Shown here: positions 41,838 through 50,006 of the stretch, in pieces
Layout: every line of letters starts with the position of its first letter
Position numbering within the stretch: the first letter of the stretch is position 1
Assembly (NCBI RefSeq): GCF_000369805.1
Contig: NZ_KB850224.1
Coordinates: 1,163,924-1,227,923 of the forward strand
Source: Acinetobacter sp. NIPH 2100
Lineage (GTDB): Bacteria; Pseudomonadota; Gammaproteobacteria; Pseudomonadales; Moraxellaceae
Reading direction: 5' to 3'
DNA: 64,000 nt
Made by a program: the position numbers and the translations under genes
Notes under the pieces: model-generated
The model's database searches: none
The model's input: only the letters and a program-made list of their open reading frames with translations
What the model was told of the DNA's origin: nothing

Positions 41838-42535
41838 TAACAACAATGATCGCTAAATCTTCACTCGATGCACGACAGCTTATAAGCAGTGTGAGCATCT
41901 TATCGGCTGCTTTGTTGCTCACAGCCTGTTCTGGTTCACCCACGCCGAATTATTATACCTTGGCAACTAAAGTTTCTCCCTTAGCTAGTTCAAAGGTGAG
42001 GGTCATCGAAGTATTGCCTGTTGGATTACCTGACCGTATTAATCGAGCACCGATCGTCATACAGGATGCAGCGGGTAAATCCAAAATCATGGAAAATGAG
42101 CGTTGGACGTCTACGCTCGGGGCTGAATTAAGAGATAACCTGTCTGCTGGTTTACAGCAAAAGCTTGGTGCTGTTGATCGATATAGCAGTGGCATGGTCG
42201 GCGGTAAAGTGTCTTATCGTGTTGCGACTGACTTTTCACATTTTGATATTGTCAATGCGAGTGATGCCGCAAAGAAAAATGTCGAAGTATCGGTTGCTTG
42301 GATCATTAAGCGCAATGATCCCACCGTTGCTTTGGATCAGAATCCTGTGCAAAACCAGCAGCTGGCATGTCGTATGAGTTTTAGCCAGCCGATTTCAGGA
42401 AATACGGAGCAATTACAGAATATTGTCAGTGCGGCAAGTGGTTCGTTAAATCGAGTGGTCGATGCCATTGCACTGTCGATAGTGGCATCGGATTCAAAAA
42501 CTCCGATTAACCTAAATGGGGTGATTTGTTCTTAA
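41834..42535 (+). CDS. pqiC: PqiC, outer-membrane lipoprotein
   Basis: This 233-residue lipoprotein has a lipobox Leu-Leu-Thr-Ala-Cys with Cys near residue 33, followed by Asn-Tyr-Tyr-Thr-Leu, the start of the PqiC/ABC-transport auxiliary lipoprotein domain. Its ATG overlaps the PqiB stop (ATGA). It should anchor the PqiB tube at the outer membrane. It completes the pqiA-pqiA-pqiB-pqiC operon. Confidence 0.9.
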   Translation: MITTMIAKSSLDARQLISSVSILSAALLLTACSGSPTPNYYTLATKVSPLASSKVRVIEVLPVGLPDRINRAPIVIQDAAGKSKIMENERWTSTLGAELRDNLSAGLQQKLGAVDRYSSGMVGGKVSYRVATDFSHFDIVNASDAAKKNVEVSVAWIIKRNDPTVALDQNPVQNQQLACRMSFSQPISGNTEQLQNIVSAASGSLNRVVDAIALSIVASDSKTPINLNGVICS

Positions 42536-42640
42536 TCTTGCTGAAATATGGTCATATTGATCACATTTGTTCAATTCCAGTTTTATTCTTTATCTGAGCA
42601 TAAAGCTTTAATATTGTTTTAAGTTGCTCTCTTTACTTTA

Positions 42641-42676
42641 CCAGCTAATACAAATACCTCATTTCGTATTAGCTGG
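42641..42676. promoter_or_regulatory. perfect 11-bp inverted repeat upstream of the peptide synthetase gene
   Basis: CCAGCTAATAC (42641-42651) and GTATTAGCTGG (42666-42676) are separated by 14 bases and end 26 bases before the synthetase ATG. No T run follows, so it is more likely an operator or leader hairpin than the terminator of pqiC. Confidence 0.55.
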
Positions 42677-42702
42677 ATCAGAACATTAAAGAGAGTATAA
42701 AA

Positions 42703-45700
42703 ATGAACCAATGTGTGATGAGCGCAAAAAATATTATTCGTGGTAAGCACCACCCAGAATTTTTACAGCATGAAGTCCTTGCCGATATTTTTATTCAAAC
42801 GGCACAAACATTTCCAGAAAAAATCGCCTTAATTGAAGCTGAGCAAGAGCTGAGCTATGGCGAGTTGTATCAACAAGCTTTGGTTATGGCGCAACACTTG
42901 ACCCTGAAGGGTGTAAAAGCAGGGGATATCGTTGGCTTATGGTTGCCACGCGGCATTGAGTTATTAAAATCTCAGTTGGCGATTTGCCTGAGTGGCGCAG
43001 CTTGGTTGCCGTTTGATATGGATACCCCAGCTGATCGTATTGAGGTTTGCCTTGAAGATGCCGAAGCGGTCGGTATGATTACCAGTGATGAATGGTATGA
43101 ACATTTGTATGATGTTCCACAAAGCAAATGGACCAATACTGAGTTACAACGCCTCCTAAATGAGCCTGTAGTTTTAGCACAAACTTCGCCTGAGCAACCT
43201 GCCTATATTATTTATACTTCTGGCTCTACGGGTAAACCGAAAGGCATTGTGATTACCCAGAAGAATATTTGTCATTTCCTGCGCAGTGAAAATAGTATTT
43301 TAGGTATTCAAGCGCAAGACAAGGTCTATCAAGGGTTCTCTGTGGCATTTGATATGTCTTTTGAAGAGATTTGGCTATCGTATTTGGTTGGAGCAAGTTT
43401 ATGGATTGCGCCAAAAACACTGGTCAGTGATCCAGAACGTTTATGCAAAACCTTGCAGCAACAACAGATTACGGTATTACATGCCGTACCGACATTACTC
43501 GCCTTATTTCCTGAGGACGTCCCGAATTTACGGATCATCAATCTCGGTGGTGAGATGTGTCCGGATTCTTTAGTTGAGCGTTGGGCATTGGCACATCACC
43601 AGATGTTTAATACCTATGGACCAACAGAAACCACGGTATCCGCAAGCTTAGAGTTATTGCAACGTGGCAAGCCCGTCACGATTGGTAAGCCATTACCCAA
43701 CTATGGCATGTTGGTGATCAATGCTGAAAGAGAATTATTGGCACAAGGTGAAACAGGCGAACTCTGTATTTTTGGGCCAAGTGTCGCAGAAGGTTATTTA
43801 GGACGAGCTGATTTAACCGCAGATAAATTTATTCAAAACCCTTGGGCGAATAATGAGGATGAAATCAGCCTGTATCGTACAGGCGATTTGGCCAAGATTG
43901 ATGAATTTGGTCAGGTACATTGTCTAGGACGTGCTGACGACCAAGTCAAAATCCGTGGCTTCCGTGTGGAGTTAGGCGAAATCGAAGCTGCTTTATGCGA
44001 TCTTGAAGGGATTGGAACCGCAGCGGTGATTTTGAGAGCAGAGGATGGCATTGATCAACTGATCGCTTTTATTGCCCCTGAAATTGATGCCAAGCAAGCG
44101 ATCGAAATCAAACAACTTCGCCATCATCTCGGTCAGCGCCTGCCACCGTATATGGTGCCCAATCGCTTTGAAATTATCGAAGAAGTACCTCGTTTATTGT
44201 CAGGAAAAATTGACCGTAAGGCATTGAAAGCGAGACCTTTAGTCAGCGTGGTTGATCGGAGTGAATCAGATCAACCACAGAATCAAGCTGAAGAAGTTTT
44301 ATTCGAGATTTTAAATCGTCTATTTCCGAATATCCCAATTAAATTGGACTCAGATTTTTTTGATGATCTAGGTGGCCATTCACTTTTAGCTGCGGTATTG
44401 ATTTCAAACTTACGTGAACATGCTGCATATAGTCATCTGACTATTCAAAGTTTATATCAAGCAAGAAAGGTTGGGGCGATCGCTGCATTGATGTTTGAGC
44501 AACCTGAACCTTCGGCATTTGATCGCCAGCTTGGGCAAGATAATCCACGTAATCAAACCTATAAATGGCTATGTGGTCTCGCACAGGCCATAACGATTCC
44601 TGTATTGATCTCAGTAAATATTTTGCAATGGTTGGCACCATTCTTTACCTATCATTATTTTACGGGTGGGGCACGAGACAGTATTCCCTATGCAATCGTG
44701 CTGTCATTGTTGGTCTATATCAGCGTTATTATTGCCAGTTTCGCAGTTTCAATTACGGTGAAACGGTTATTGATGTTGGGTGTTGAGGCAGGTCGTTATC
44801 CGCTCTGGGGGATGACTTATTTCCGTTGGTGGTTAGCTGATCGGATTACCAGTATTTCACCTGTTTATCTACTTTCTGGCTCGACCTTGCTGAATTTATA
44901 TCTCAAGGCACTTGGGGCGAAAATTGGACATGATGTCACGATTAGTTCTGTACATATCCGTATGCCATCACTGCTCAGCATTGAAGAGGGTGTCAGTATT
45001 GGTTCTAACGTCAATCTAGAGAATGCCAAAGTGGAACACGGGCATTTGGTTTTGGGATCAATCCAACTCAAACAAGACAGTTATGTGGGCTCTTATGCCG
45101 TATTGGAAGAAAATACGGTGTTAGAGCCACAAGCACATGTTAATGCATTAACCTCAATTGAATATGGGACAACGGTACCAACAGGTGAAATCTGGGATGG
45201 TACGCCTGCTAAAAAAATTGGTCATGTTGATGCGTTAGCAGCATTAGCAACACGTCCAAAATTGTCTTTACTGCGCAAATTTTCAGAGTATGGATATTAT
45301 ACCGTCAGTGCGTTAATCATTGCCTGTATCTTCTTTATTCCTATTTTCCCAAGTTTTATTTTGGTCGATTGGTTAGATGTCAATGTCTTTAATATCGATC
45401 CGAATAATCATATTCAAACGGCACTGTATTATTTCTTTCTGGCCATCCCAGCCAGTGCAATGATGATGGTAATGACGTCTTTAATTTCCTCAGCTTTACG
45501 CAAGGTGGTACAGCCTCGTTTAGAGACTGGACGTTATGCGGTACATGGTGGCGTGTATTATCGTAAATGGTTTGCGGCTCAGATTTTAGAAACCAGTTTG
45601 CAAACTTTACATGGCTTGTTTGCGACTATTTATGCACCCACTTGGTTCCGCATGTTAGGTGCGAAAGTGGGGAAGAATACGGAGATTTCTACGGCAACAG

Positions 45701-46701
45701 GCGTAATACCTGAAATGCTGACTCTGGGTGAGGAAAGTTTTATTGCCGATGCGGTGATGTTAGGTGATGAAGAGATTAAAGGCGGTTGGATGACCTTAAA
45801 GTCGACCCAAATTGGCAACCGTAGTTTTGTCGGAAATAGTGCCTATATCGCAGATGGTACCGTGCTACCTGACAATGTGTTGATTGGTGTTCAGTCTAAA
45901 ACCCCAAGCAATGAAGAAATGTATTCTGGACAGACATGGTTCGGTTCACCTGCTTTACTGCTTCCTGCACGTGAGGCCGCTGCACATTATCCAGATCATT
46001 TAACCTTTAAACCAAGTGTAAAGCGCCGTTTGATGCGTGCTGTGATTGAAGGTCTACGCATTGTATTGCCCACGGCTTTGGCGATTGGGGTGGGTTATAT
46101 GATTGTGTTGGAAGTGATCGAGGTGATTAATCACTATAGTGTGGCTATGGGCTTATTGGCCTTAACTTTGGCAGGGCTGTTATATGGTATCGGTTGCTTT
46201 ATCATTGTCACTATTTTGAAATGGGCTTTGATTGGACGTTATCAACCGCGTTCAGCACCGATGTGGACCATGTTTGTCTGGCTCAGCGAAGGGATTACCA
46301 GCTTATATGAATCTGTTGCGATTCCGAACTTCTTAAACTATTTAAGAGGCACGCCAATGTTACCTTTCTTCTTGCGTCTTTTAGGCGTAGGGATTGGTAA
46401 AGATGTCTATCTGGATACCGCAGACATCACAGAATTTGACTGTGTGAAGATTGGAGATCGTGCTGAGTTTAATAGCTTTTCAGGGCCGCAAACACATTTA
46501 TTTGAAGACCGTATCATGAAAATTGGTCTGGTAAATGTTGGCAATGATGTGGTGGTAAATTCGCGCAGTATTATTTTATATAGTGCCAATGTCAGTGATC
46601 ATGCGGTATTGGGTCCACTCACATTGGTGATGAAAGGGGAGAATATTCCCGCAAAATCAGCATGGATTGGTTCACCAGCAGTGCCTTGGAAACATTCATA
46701 A
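42703..46701 (+). CDS. single-module nonribosomal peptide synthetase, Pls/PosA (poly-amino-acid synthetase) type
   Basis: This 1332-residue protein has A and T domains and a membrane C-terminal half. The adenylation domain (about residues 25-520) has Tyr-Thr-Ser-Gly-Ser-Thr-Gly at 171-177, Tyr-Gly-Pro-Thr-Glu at 305-309 and the invariant Lys502. The carrier domain has Gly-Gly-His-Ser with phosphopantetheine Ser560. The rest has six membrane helices in three pairs (about 629-687, 862-930, 1115-1175), each followed by a hexapeptide-type left-handed beta-helix domain. That is the layout of Streptomyces epsilon-poly-lysine synthetase Pls (about 1319 residues). Pocket residues D217 M218 E221 H260 N280 G282 T304 V312 S313 K502 suggest a diamino acid. 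There is no condensation or thioesterase domain of the usual kind. The product is unknown. Confidence 0.9.
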   Translation: MNQCVMSAKNIIRGKHHPEFLQHEVLADIFIQTAQTFPEKIALIEAEQELSYGELYQQALVMAQHLTLKGVKAGDIVGLWLPRGIELLKSQLAICLSGAAWLPFDMDTPADRIEVCLEDAEAVGMITSDEWYEHLYDVPQSKWTNTELQRLLNEPVVLAQTSPEQPAYIIYTSGSTGKPKGIVITQKNICHFLRSENSILGIQAQDKVYQGFSVAFDMSFEEIWLSYLVGASLWIAPKTLVSDPERLCKTLQQQQITVLHAVPTLLALFPEDVPNLRIINLGGEMCPDSLVERWALAHHQMFNTYGPTETTVSASLELLQRGKPVTIGKPLPNYGMLVINAERELLAQGETGELCIFGPSVAEGYLGRADLTADKFIQNPWANNEDEISLYRTGDLAKIDEFGQVHCLGRADDQVKIRGFRVELGEIEAALCDLEGIGTAAVILRAEDGIDQLIAFIAPEIDAKQAIEIKQLRHHLGQRLPPYMVPNRFEIIEEVPRLLSGKIDRKALKARPLVSVVDRSESDQPQNQAEEVLFEILNRLFPNIPIKLDSDFFDDLGGHSLLAAVLISNLREHAAYSHLTIQSLYQARKVGAIAALMFEQPEPSAFDRQLGQDNPRNQTYKWLCGLAQAITIPVLISVNILQWLAPFFTYHYFTGGARDSIPYAIVLSLLVYISVIIASFAVSITVKRLLMLGVEAGRYPLWGMTYFRWWLADRITSISPVYLLSGSTLLNLYLKALGAKIGHDVTISSVHIRMPSLLSIEEGVSIGSNVNLENAKVEHGHLVLGSIQLKQDSYVGSYAVLEENTVLEPQAHVNALTSIEYGTTVPTGEIWDGTPAKKIGHVDALAALATRPKLSLLRKFSEYGYYTVSALIIACIFFIPIFPSFILVDWLDVNVFNIDPNNHIQTALYYFFLAIPASAMMMVMTSLISSALRKVVQPRLETGRYAVHGGVYYRKWFAAQILETSLQTLHGLFATIYAPTWFRMLGAKVGKNTEISTATGVIPEMLTLGEESFIADAVMLGDEEIKGGWMTLKSTQIGNRSFVGNSAYIADGTVLPDNVLIGVQSKTPSNEEMYSGQTWFGSPALLLPAREAAAHYPDHLTFKPSVKRRLMRAVIEGLRIVLPTALAIGVGYMIVLEVIEVINHYSVAMGLLALTLAGLLYGIGCFIIVTILKWALIGRYQPRSAPMWTMFVWLSEGITSLYESVAIPNFLNYLRGTPMLPFFLRLLGVGIGKDVYLDTADITEFDCVKIGDRAEFNSFSGPQTHLFEDRIMKIGLVNVGNDVVVNSRSIILYSANVSDHAVLGPLTLVMKGENIPAKSAWIGSPAVPWKHS

Positions 46702-46702
46702 A

Positions 46703-46781
46703 CTTTGATGAGAAGCGTATCAAAGCGGAGGGATAGCAGGATAGTTTTCTTGTTACCCTCTCTTATGATTCAGCGCTTTGA
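46703..46781 (+). other. alternative hairpins between synthetase and phosphatase genes
   Basis: CTTTGAT (46703-46709) can pair with ATCAAAG (46719-46725). Alternatively TCAAAGCG (46720-46727) pairs with CGCTTTGA (46774-46781), with GAGGG/CCCTC inside. The two stems share bases and exclude each other. No clear T run follows. Confidence 0.4.
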
Positions 46782-46876
46782 AGAAAGTACAACACCGATT
46801 TATAATCTATCGATAATTATAAAATTTAATTTTAATTTAAGAATATTTTTATAATATTTTTTTATATAAAGTCATC

Positions 46877-47464
46877 ATGGAACGATTGACAATGTCAATT
46901 GAAACGATAGAAATCCTTCTATTTCATTGGATTAATTCGGCTGCAACTCAGAATCCTATTTTGGATAAAATTGCTTTATTTGCATCGCATAATTTAATTG
47001 CAGTTTTATTTGTTTTCCTCATCTGTTCTCTATTTTTTAAGAATAAAAAATATAGAGGGCAATTTGTCAAAACTTTAATGACAGTGCTGGTTTCTTTATT
47101 AGTCACCCAATTGATTCATGCCGTCTATTATCATCCAAGACCTTTTGATCTTGGCATTGGACATATCTTAACGGGGCATGGCTCGTCGTCCTCTTTTCCA
47201 AGTCAACATACGCTAACCGTTGCAACGATTGCATTTTCATATCTCCTGTCGGGTTATCGAAAGATTGGGAGTGCAGCACTGCTACTCGGCTTCATTGTTG
47301 GCTGGTCAAGGATTTATATTGGGGTTCATTTCCCGTTTGATGTGATCGGTTCATTTATGATTGCTTTTATTCTTGTATTGGGCATGAAAGAGATTTTCAA
47401 AATATTTATTTTAAGCGCGAAAAAGCCGATTTTGATTTCAGTGGTTGAAGAGGAAATTATTTAA
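46877..47464 (+). CDS. PAP2-family phosphatase, BcrC/undecaprenyl-diphosphatase type
   Basis: This 195-residue membrane phosphatase (190 if the ATG at 46892 is used) has about five to six helices. The PAP2 motifs are complete: His-Pro-Arg-Pro-Phe near residue 91, Ser-Phe-Pro-Ser-Gln-His (about 112-117, Gln in place of the usual Gly), and Ser-Arg-Ile-Tyr-Ile-Gly-Val-His-Phe-Pro-Phe-Asp near 150-161. BcrC-type enzymes recycle undecaprenyl diphosphate for cell-wall synthesis. It follows the peptide synthetase on the same strand after 175 bases, so co-function at the envelope is possible but not shown. Confidence 0.88.
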   Translation: MERLTMSIETIEILLFHWINSAATQNPILDKIALFASHNLIAVLFVFLICSLFFKNKKYRGQFVKTLMTVLVSLLVTQLIHAVYYHPRPFDLGIGHILTGHGSSSSFPSQHTLTVATIAFSYLLSGYRKIGSAALLLGFIVGWSRIYIGVHFPFDVIGSFMIAFILVLGMKEIFKIFILSAKKPILISVVEEEII

Positions 47465-47521
47465 TCCATATTTTTAATTTTAGATTTGAGTGATCGTTAT
47501 ATTTAGCTCTTTAACAATGCG

Positions 47522-47560
47522 ATCAAACCGATGCCTATAATTTGAATGCATCGGTTTGAT
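47522..47560. terminator. inverted repeat between convergent phosphatase and tagX genes
   Basis: A perfect 13-bp stem (47522-47534 with 47548-47560) with a 13-base loop lies in the 119-base gap between two convergent genes. T runs are poor, but the position favours a shared terminator. Confidence 0.55.
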
Positions 47561-47583
47561 ATCTTTAGTGATGTACAGGAAAT

Positions 47584-48552
47584 CTAAGATTCATCTGCTC
47601 TTGCTGTGAGTTGTCCTTCTGCAGTTAATTGTTCAGCCATTTCTTTGGTTTTTCTTAGGCCAGGCATGCGATATTCGGTATGACCATAGTCTTTGATTGA
47701 TTTCCAGCGACCACCCCAAGTTAATCCAACAGACTCGGCAACTTGACCATACAATTCATAACCTCGCATTGCCCAAGGATCGCGCTCAGTAATGACCACT
47801 TTGCCATTACGCTTAAAGGCAACATCCGCGGCTAAACCAAACTGGTGATAGCTTTGGTAGCCTTTGGCACGGGTTGTATTTGGATTACCTGCCAACATAT
47901 TCTGGCGATTTGGGCTGCGATAGCCTTCAAGTAGAACCAGTTCATAACCATGTTGTTCTTTCATGATTTTGAACACCATGAGCAGACGTTGTTTATAGCG
48001 CGGATTAATTTTGTCCCATTTACGATCGACCAAAGATGAATCTAAGCTGCCATGTGAATGGGTTATTGGAATCTCAATTTGAGAAGCATCAATGCTTGGA
48101 TCGGTAGGGTGTTGAGCCTGATAAGCTTGCTCTAAACGTGTTGCTTCTACAATTGCATCTTGAATCAGTGTCGCGTCAACTTCTGGTGGTGGGCTGAGCA
48201 TTTCACCATTTAGTAAGCTATAAATCTGTGGATCGGTCTCTTTTAAATATTCAGCTTCAATTCGTGTGGAATTGATCGGGCGTGTAAACGCAAAAACCAT
48301 AATACTGGCAAATAAAAAGAATCCAGCAATTAAAATCCACCATTGCTGCAAGTGCCAATGGGACTGTAATTTTTCTGGCGAAGCTGCCTGATGCATGTTC
48401 TCAGCGAACTGCATGGCGTTGGCGATTTTCTTTTTGCCGCTAGGGAGCAGTGATTGCAATAATTGCTTGGACTTATGACGAAGCTCATAAGACATCAGCA
48501 ACGTCAATCCAATTGCAACTGCAACGAAGCAGAAGAAGATAAACCAAATCAT
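47584..48552 (-). CDS. tagX: TagX, T6SS-associated peptidoglycan hydrolase (M15-type)
   Basis: This 322-residue protein has two N-terminal membrane helices (about residues 1-22 and 70-90) and a C-terminal periplasmic VanY/M15_4 peptidase domain. Zinc ligands are His236 and Asp243 in His-Gln-Phe-Gly-Leu-Ala-Ala-Asp, and a later His in Gly-His-Thr-Glu-Tyr. In Acinetobacter, TagX is a known T6SS-linked peptidoglycan endopeptidase that opens the wall for assembly of the machine. It is the last gene of the minus operon, three bases after the preceding gene. Confidence 0.9.
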   Translation of the reverse strand: MIWFIFFCFVAVAIGLTLLMSYELRHKSKQLLQSLLPSGKKKIANAMQFAENMHQAASPEKLQSHWHLQQWWILIAGFFLFASIMVFAFTRPINSTRIEAEYLKETDPQIYSLLNGEMLSPPPEVDATLIQDAIVEATRLEQAYQAQHPTDPSIDASQIEIPITHSHGSLDSSLVDRKWDKINPRYKQRLLMVFKIMKEQHGYELVLLEGYRSPNRQNMLAGNPNTTRAKGYQSYHQFGLAADVAFKRNGKVVITERDPWAMRGYELYGQVAESVGLTWGGRWKSIKDYGHTEYRMPGLRKTKEMAEQLTAEGQLTARADES

Positions 48553-48555
48553 TTT

Positions 48556-49179
48556 TTATTTGAGGTCATTTACAGCAAAAGGCTTTTGGGTCACTTTAAT
48601 TTGTACCGTTGCTTCTGGCGCTTCAACTTCAGCTTCAGGTGTTTGTGCTGGAGCCGCTTTGCTTGGTTGAGGGGCAGGTTTTACGGTGGTTTTATTTGTT
48701 CCCGCAGGCACTGCTTCATTTTTCCCTGCTGGTAATTTTGCAGGAACGACCTTTTGTGGTGGCTTGGCATTTGGCTCATTGGCAAAAGGGGAAGCATGTT
48801 GTCCAGTTGGAGCAGGTGCAACTGTTGGTGGTGTTCGTTGGAAGAATTTGTTTAAATCATTACTGCCAGGCTGAGCAATGTTATTTTCTTCTACCGGCTC
48901 TGTTGTTTCGTGTTGAACAGTTGCAACTTCATCCGTGTTTTGAGTTGTTGCTTTTGCATTCGGCAGCACAGTATAGGTTTCTGTTTCTTCATCTGTTTGC
49001 TCTTGCTGTGGCGTCGCTGTATCGGCAGTGCTTGATGAGCTATGAACAAAAACAAAGAAAATCAGTGAGGCGAAAATTACCCCTGAAATAAATCCAATAA
49101 TTATATAAATTACAGGTGATAACGTTTTTTTCTTATTTGTCTGTAATATGCGTAAAGAAGTTGTTCTTTCCTGATTCAT
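48556..49179 (-). CDS. T6SS-locus membrane protein with Pro/Ala-rich periplasmic tail
   Basis: This 207-residue protein has a basic cytoplasmic N-terminus (residues 1-20), one membrane helix at about 22-45, and a long, low-complexity, Pro/Ala/Thr/Glu-rich region. A short conserved-looking C-terminus ends in Ala-Val-Asn-Asp-Leu-Lys. No enzyme motif is present. The tail could span part of the periplasm, in the manner of TonB or TolA linkers. It sits between tssL and tagX with 3 to 10 base gaps, so it is made with them. Acinetobacter-specific T6SS accessory genes are known at this place; I do not assign a symbol. Confidence 0.8.
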   Translation of the reverse strand: MNQERTTSLRILQTNKKKTLSPVIYIIIGFISGVIFASLIFFVFVHSSSSTADTATPQQEQTDEETETYTVLPNAKATTQNTDEVATVQHETTEPVEENNIAQPGSNDLNKFFQRTPPTVAPAPTGQHASPFANEPNAKPPQKVVPAKLPAGKNEAVPAGTNKTTVKPAPQPSKAAPAQTPEAEVEAPEATVQIKVTQKPFAVNDLK

Positions 49180-49189
49180 ACGTCATCAA

Positions 49190-49996
49190 CTAAGGCAAAT
49201 GAATGGTGATATGTGCTTCTTCTGCTGGTGCAGAAATCACATTTTGATAAGGGTTTAAAGCAGCCTGATTTTGTTTTGACAGCATGAACTTTAAACCGGC
49301 AAAAGTGAGCGCTGCAAACATGAGCAAGAAGATAAGAATCCAGAAAAAAGGCAACTCATGGTGAATGATATGTTTAATCTGGTCTGGGATGGCTGCAAAT
49401 GGAGAAAATGCTGCTTTTTTGCCTTTGAGATAATCTATCTCATCCCCAACACGAGCGACCAGATGGTTTAAGCTCTCAACCGATTCCAGTCGATATTTGC
49501 CTTGAAAACCAAGCAATAAACAGTAATGGAACACTTCAAGCGAAGCCAAACGCTCTTTGCCACGACTGCGTAGTTGTTCCAGTATTTCAAAAAAGCGATA
49601 ACCCGCGAGTTGAGATCCGAATAAACTCAATTGTAGCGGACTGATCAACCAAGTATTTTGCAAATTAAAATAAGCAGGATCTTGCTGAGTCGCAATGGTT
49701 TCATCAATCAGTGCACAGAATGCATATTTTGAATCATGAATATCTTCAGCAGAAAATTGCAATCGTTTGGCCTGTTGCTCAAAACGATTTAATAAATCCA
49801 GAATCTTTTCACGAAAGTCATTCGGATTGGCAGGAATGTAACGATTACGAATTAAGAAAACCAGATAAAACCCATCATGTAATAGGTCAATCAAATTGGT
49901 CACTTGAGCTTTATTCTGTGGTTGATCAGCGCTAGGGAGACCTGAACCGATTTTTCCATCATCAAATAAAGAAGGGATGCCTGTAGGTTGAGTCAT
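49190..49996 (-). CDS. tssL: TssL (DotU/IcmH family), T6SS membrane complex
   Basis: This 268-residue protein has a cytoplasmic DotU domain containing Tyr-Ala-Phe-Cys-Ala-Leu-Ile-Asp-Glu-Thr-Ile (about residues 91-101), characteristic of TssL. A single C-terminal membrane helix lies near residues 215-238 with a short periplasmic end. No OmpA/peptidoglycan-binding domain is attached, so wall anchoring must come from another protein. It lies ten bases after tssK. Confidence 0.93.
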   Translation of the reverse strand: MTQPTGIPSLFDDGKIGSGLPSADQPQNKAQVTNLIDLLHDGFYLVFLIRNRYIPANPNDFREKILDLLNRFEQQAKRLQFSAEDIHDSKYAFCALIDETIATQQDPAYFNLQNTWLISPLQLSLFGSQLAGYRFFEILEQLRSRGKERLASLEVFHYCLLLGFQGKYRLESVESLNHLVARVGDEIDYLKGKKAAFSPFAAIPDQIKHIIHHELPFFWILIFLLMFAALTFAGLKFMLSKQNQAALNPYQNVISAPAEEAHITIHLP

Positions 49997-50006
49997 TGTT
50001 GTTCTC

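Noticed and set aside
48609..49091. 160-residue ORF on the plus strand
   Set aside because: It lies antisense to the Pro/Ala-rich T6SS gene. Its Leu/Gln-rich content is what the complement of Pro/Ala/Thr/Glu codons gives, and it has no ribosome-binding site.
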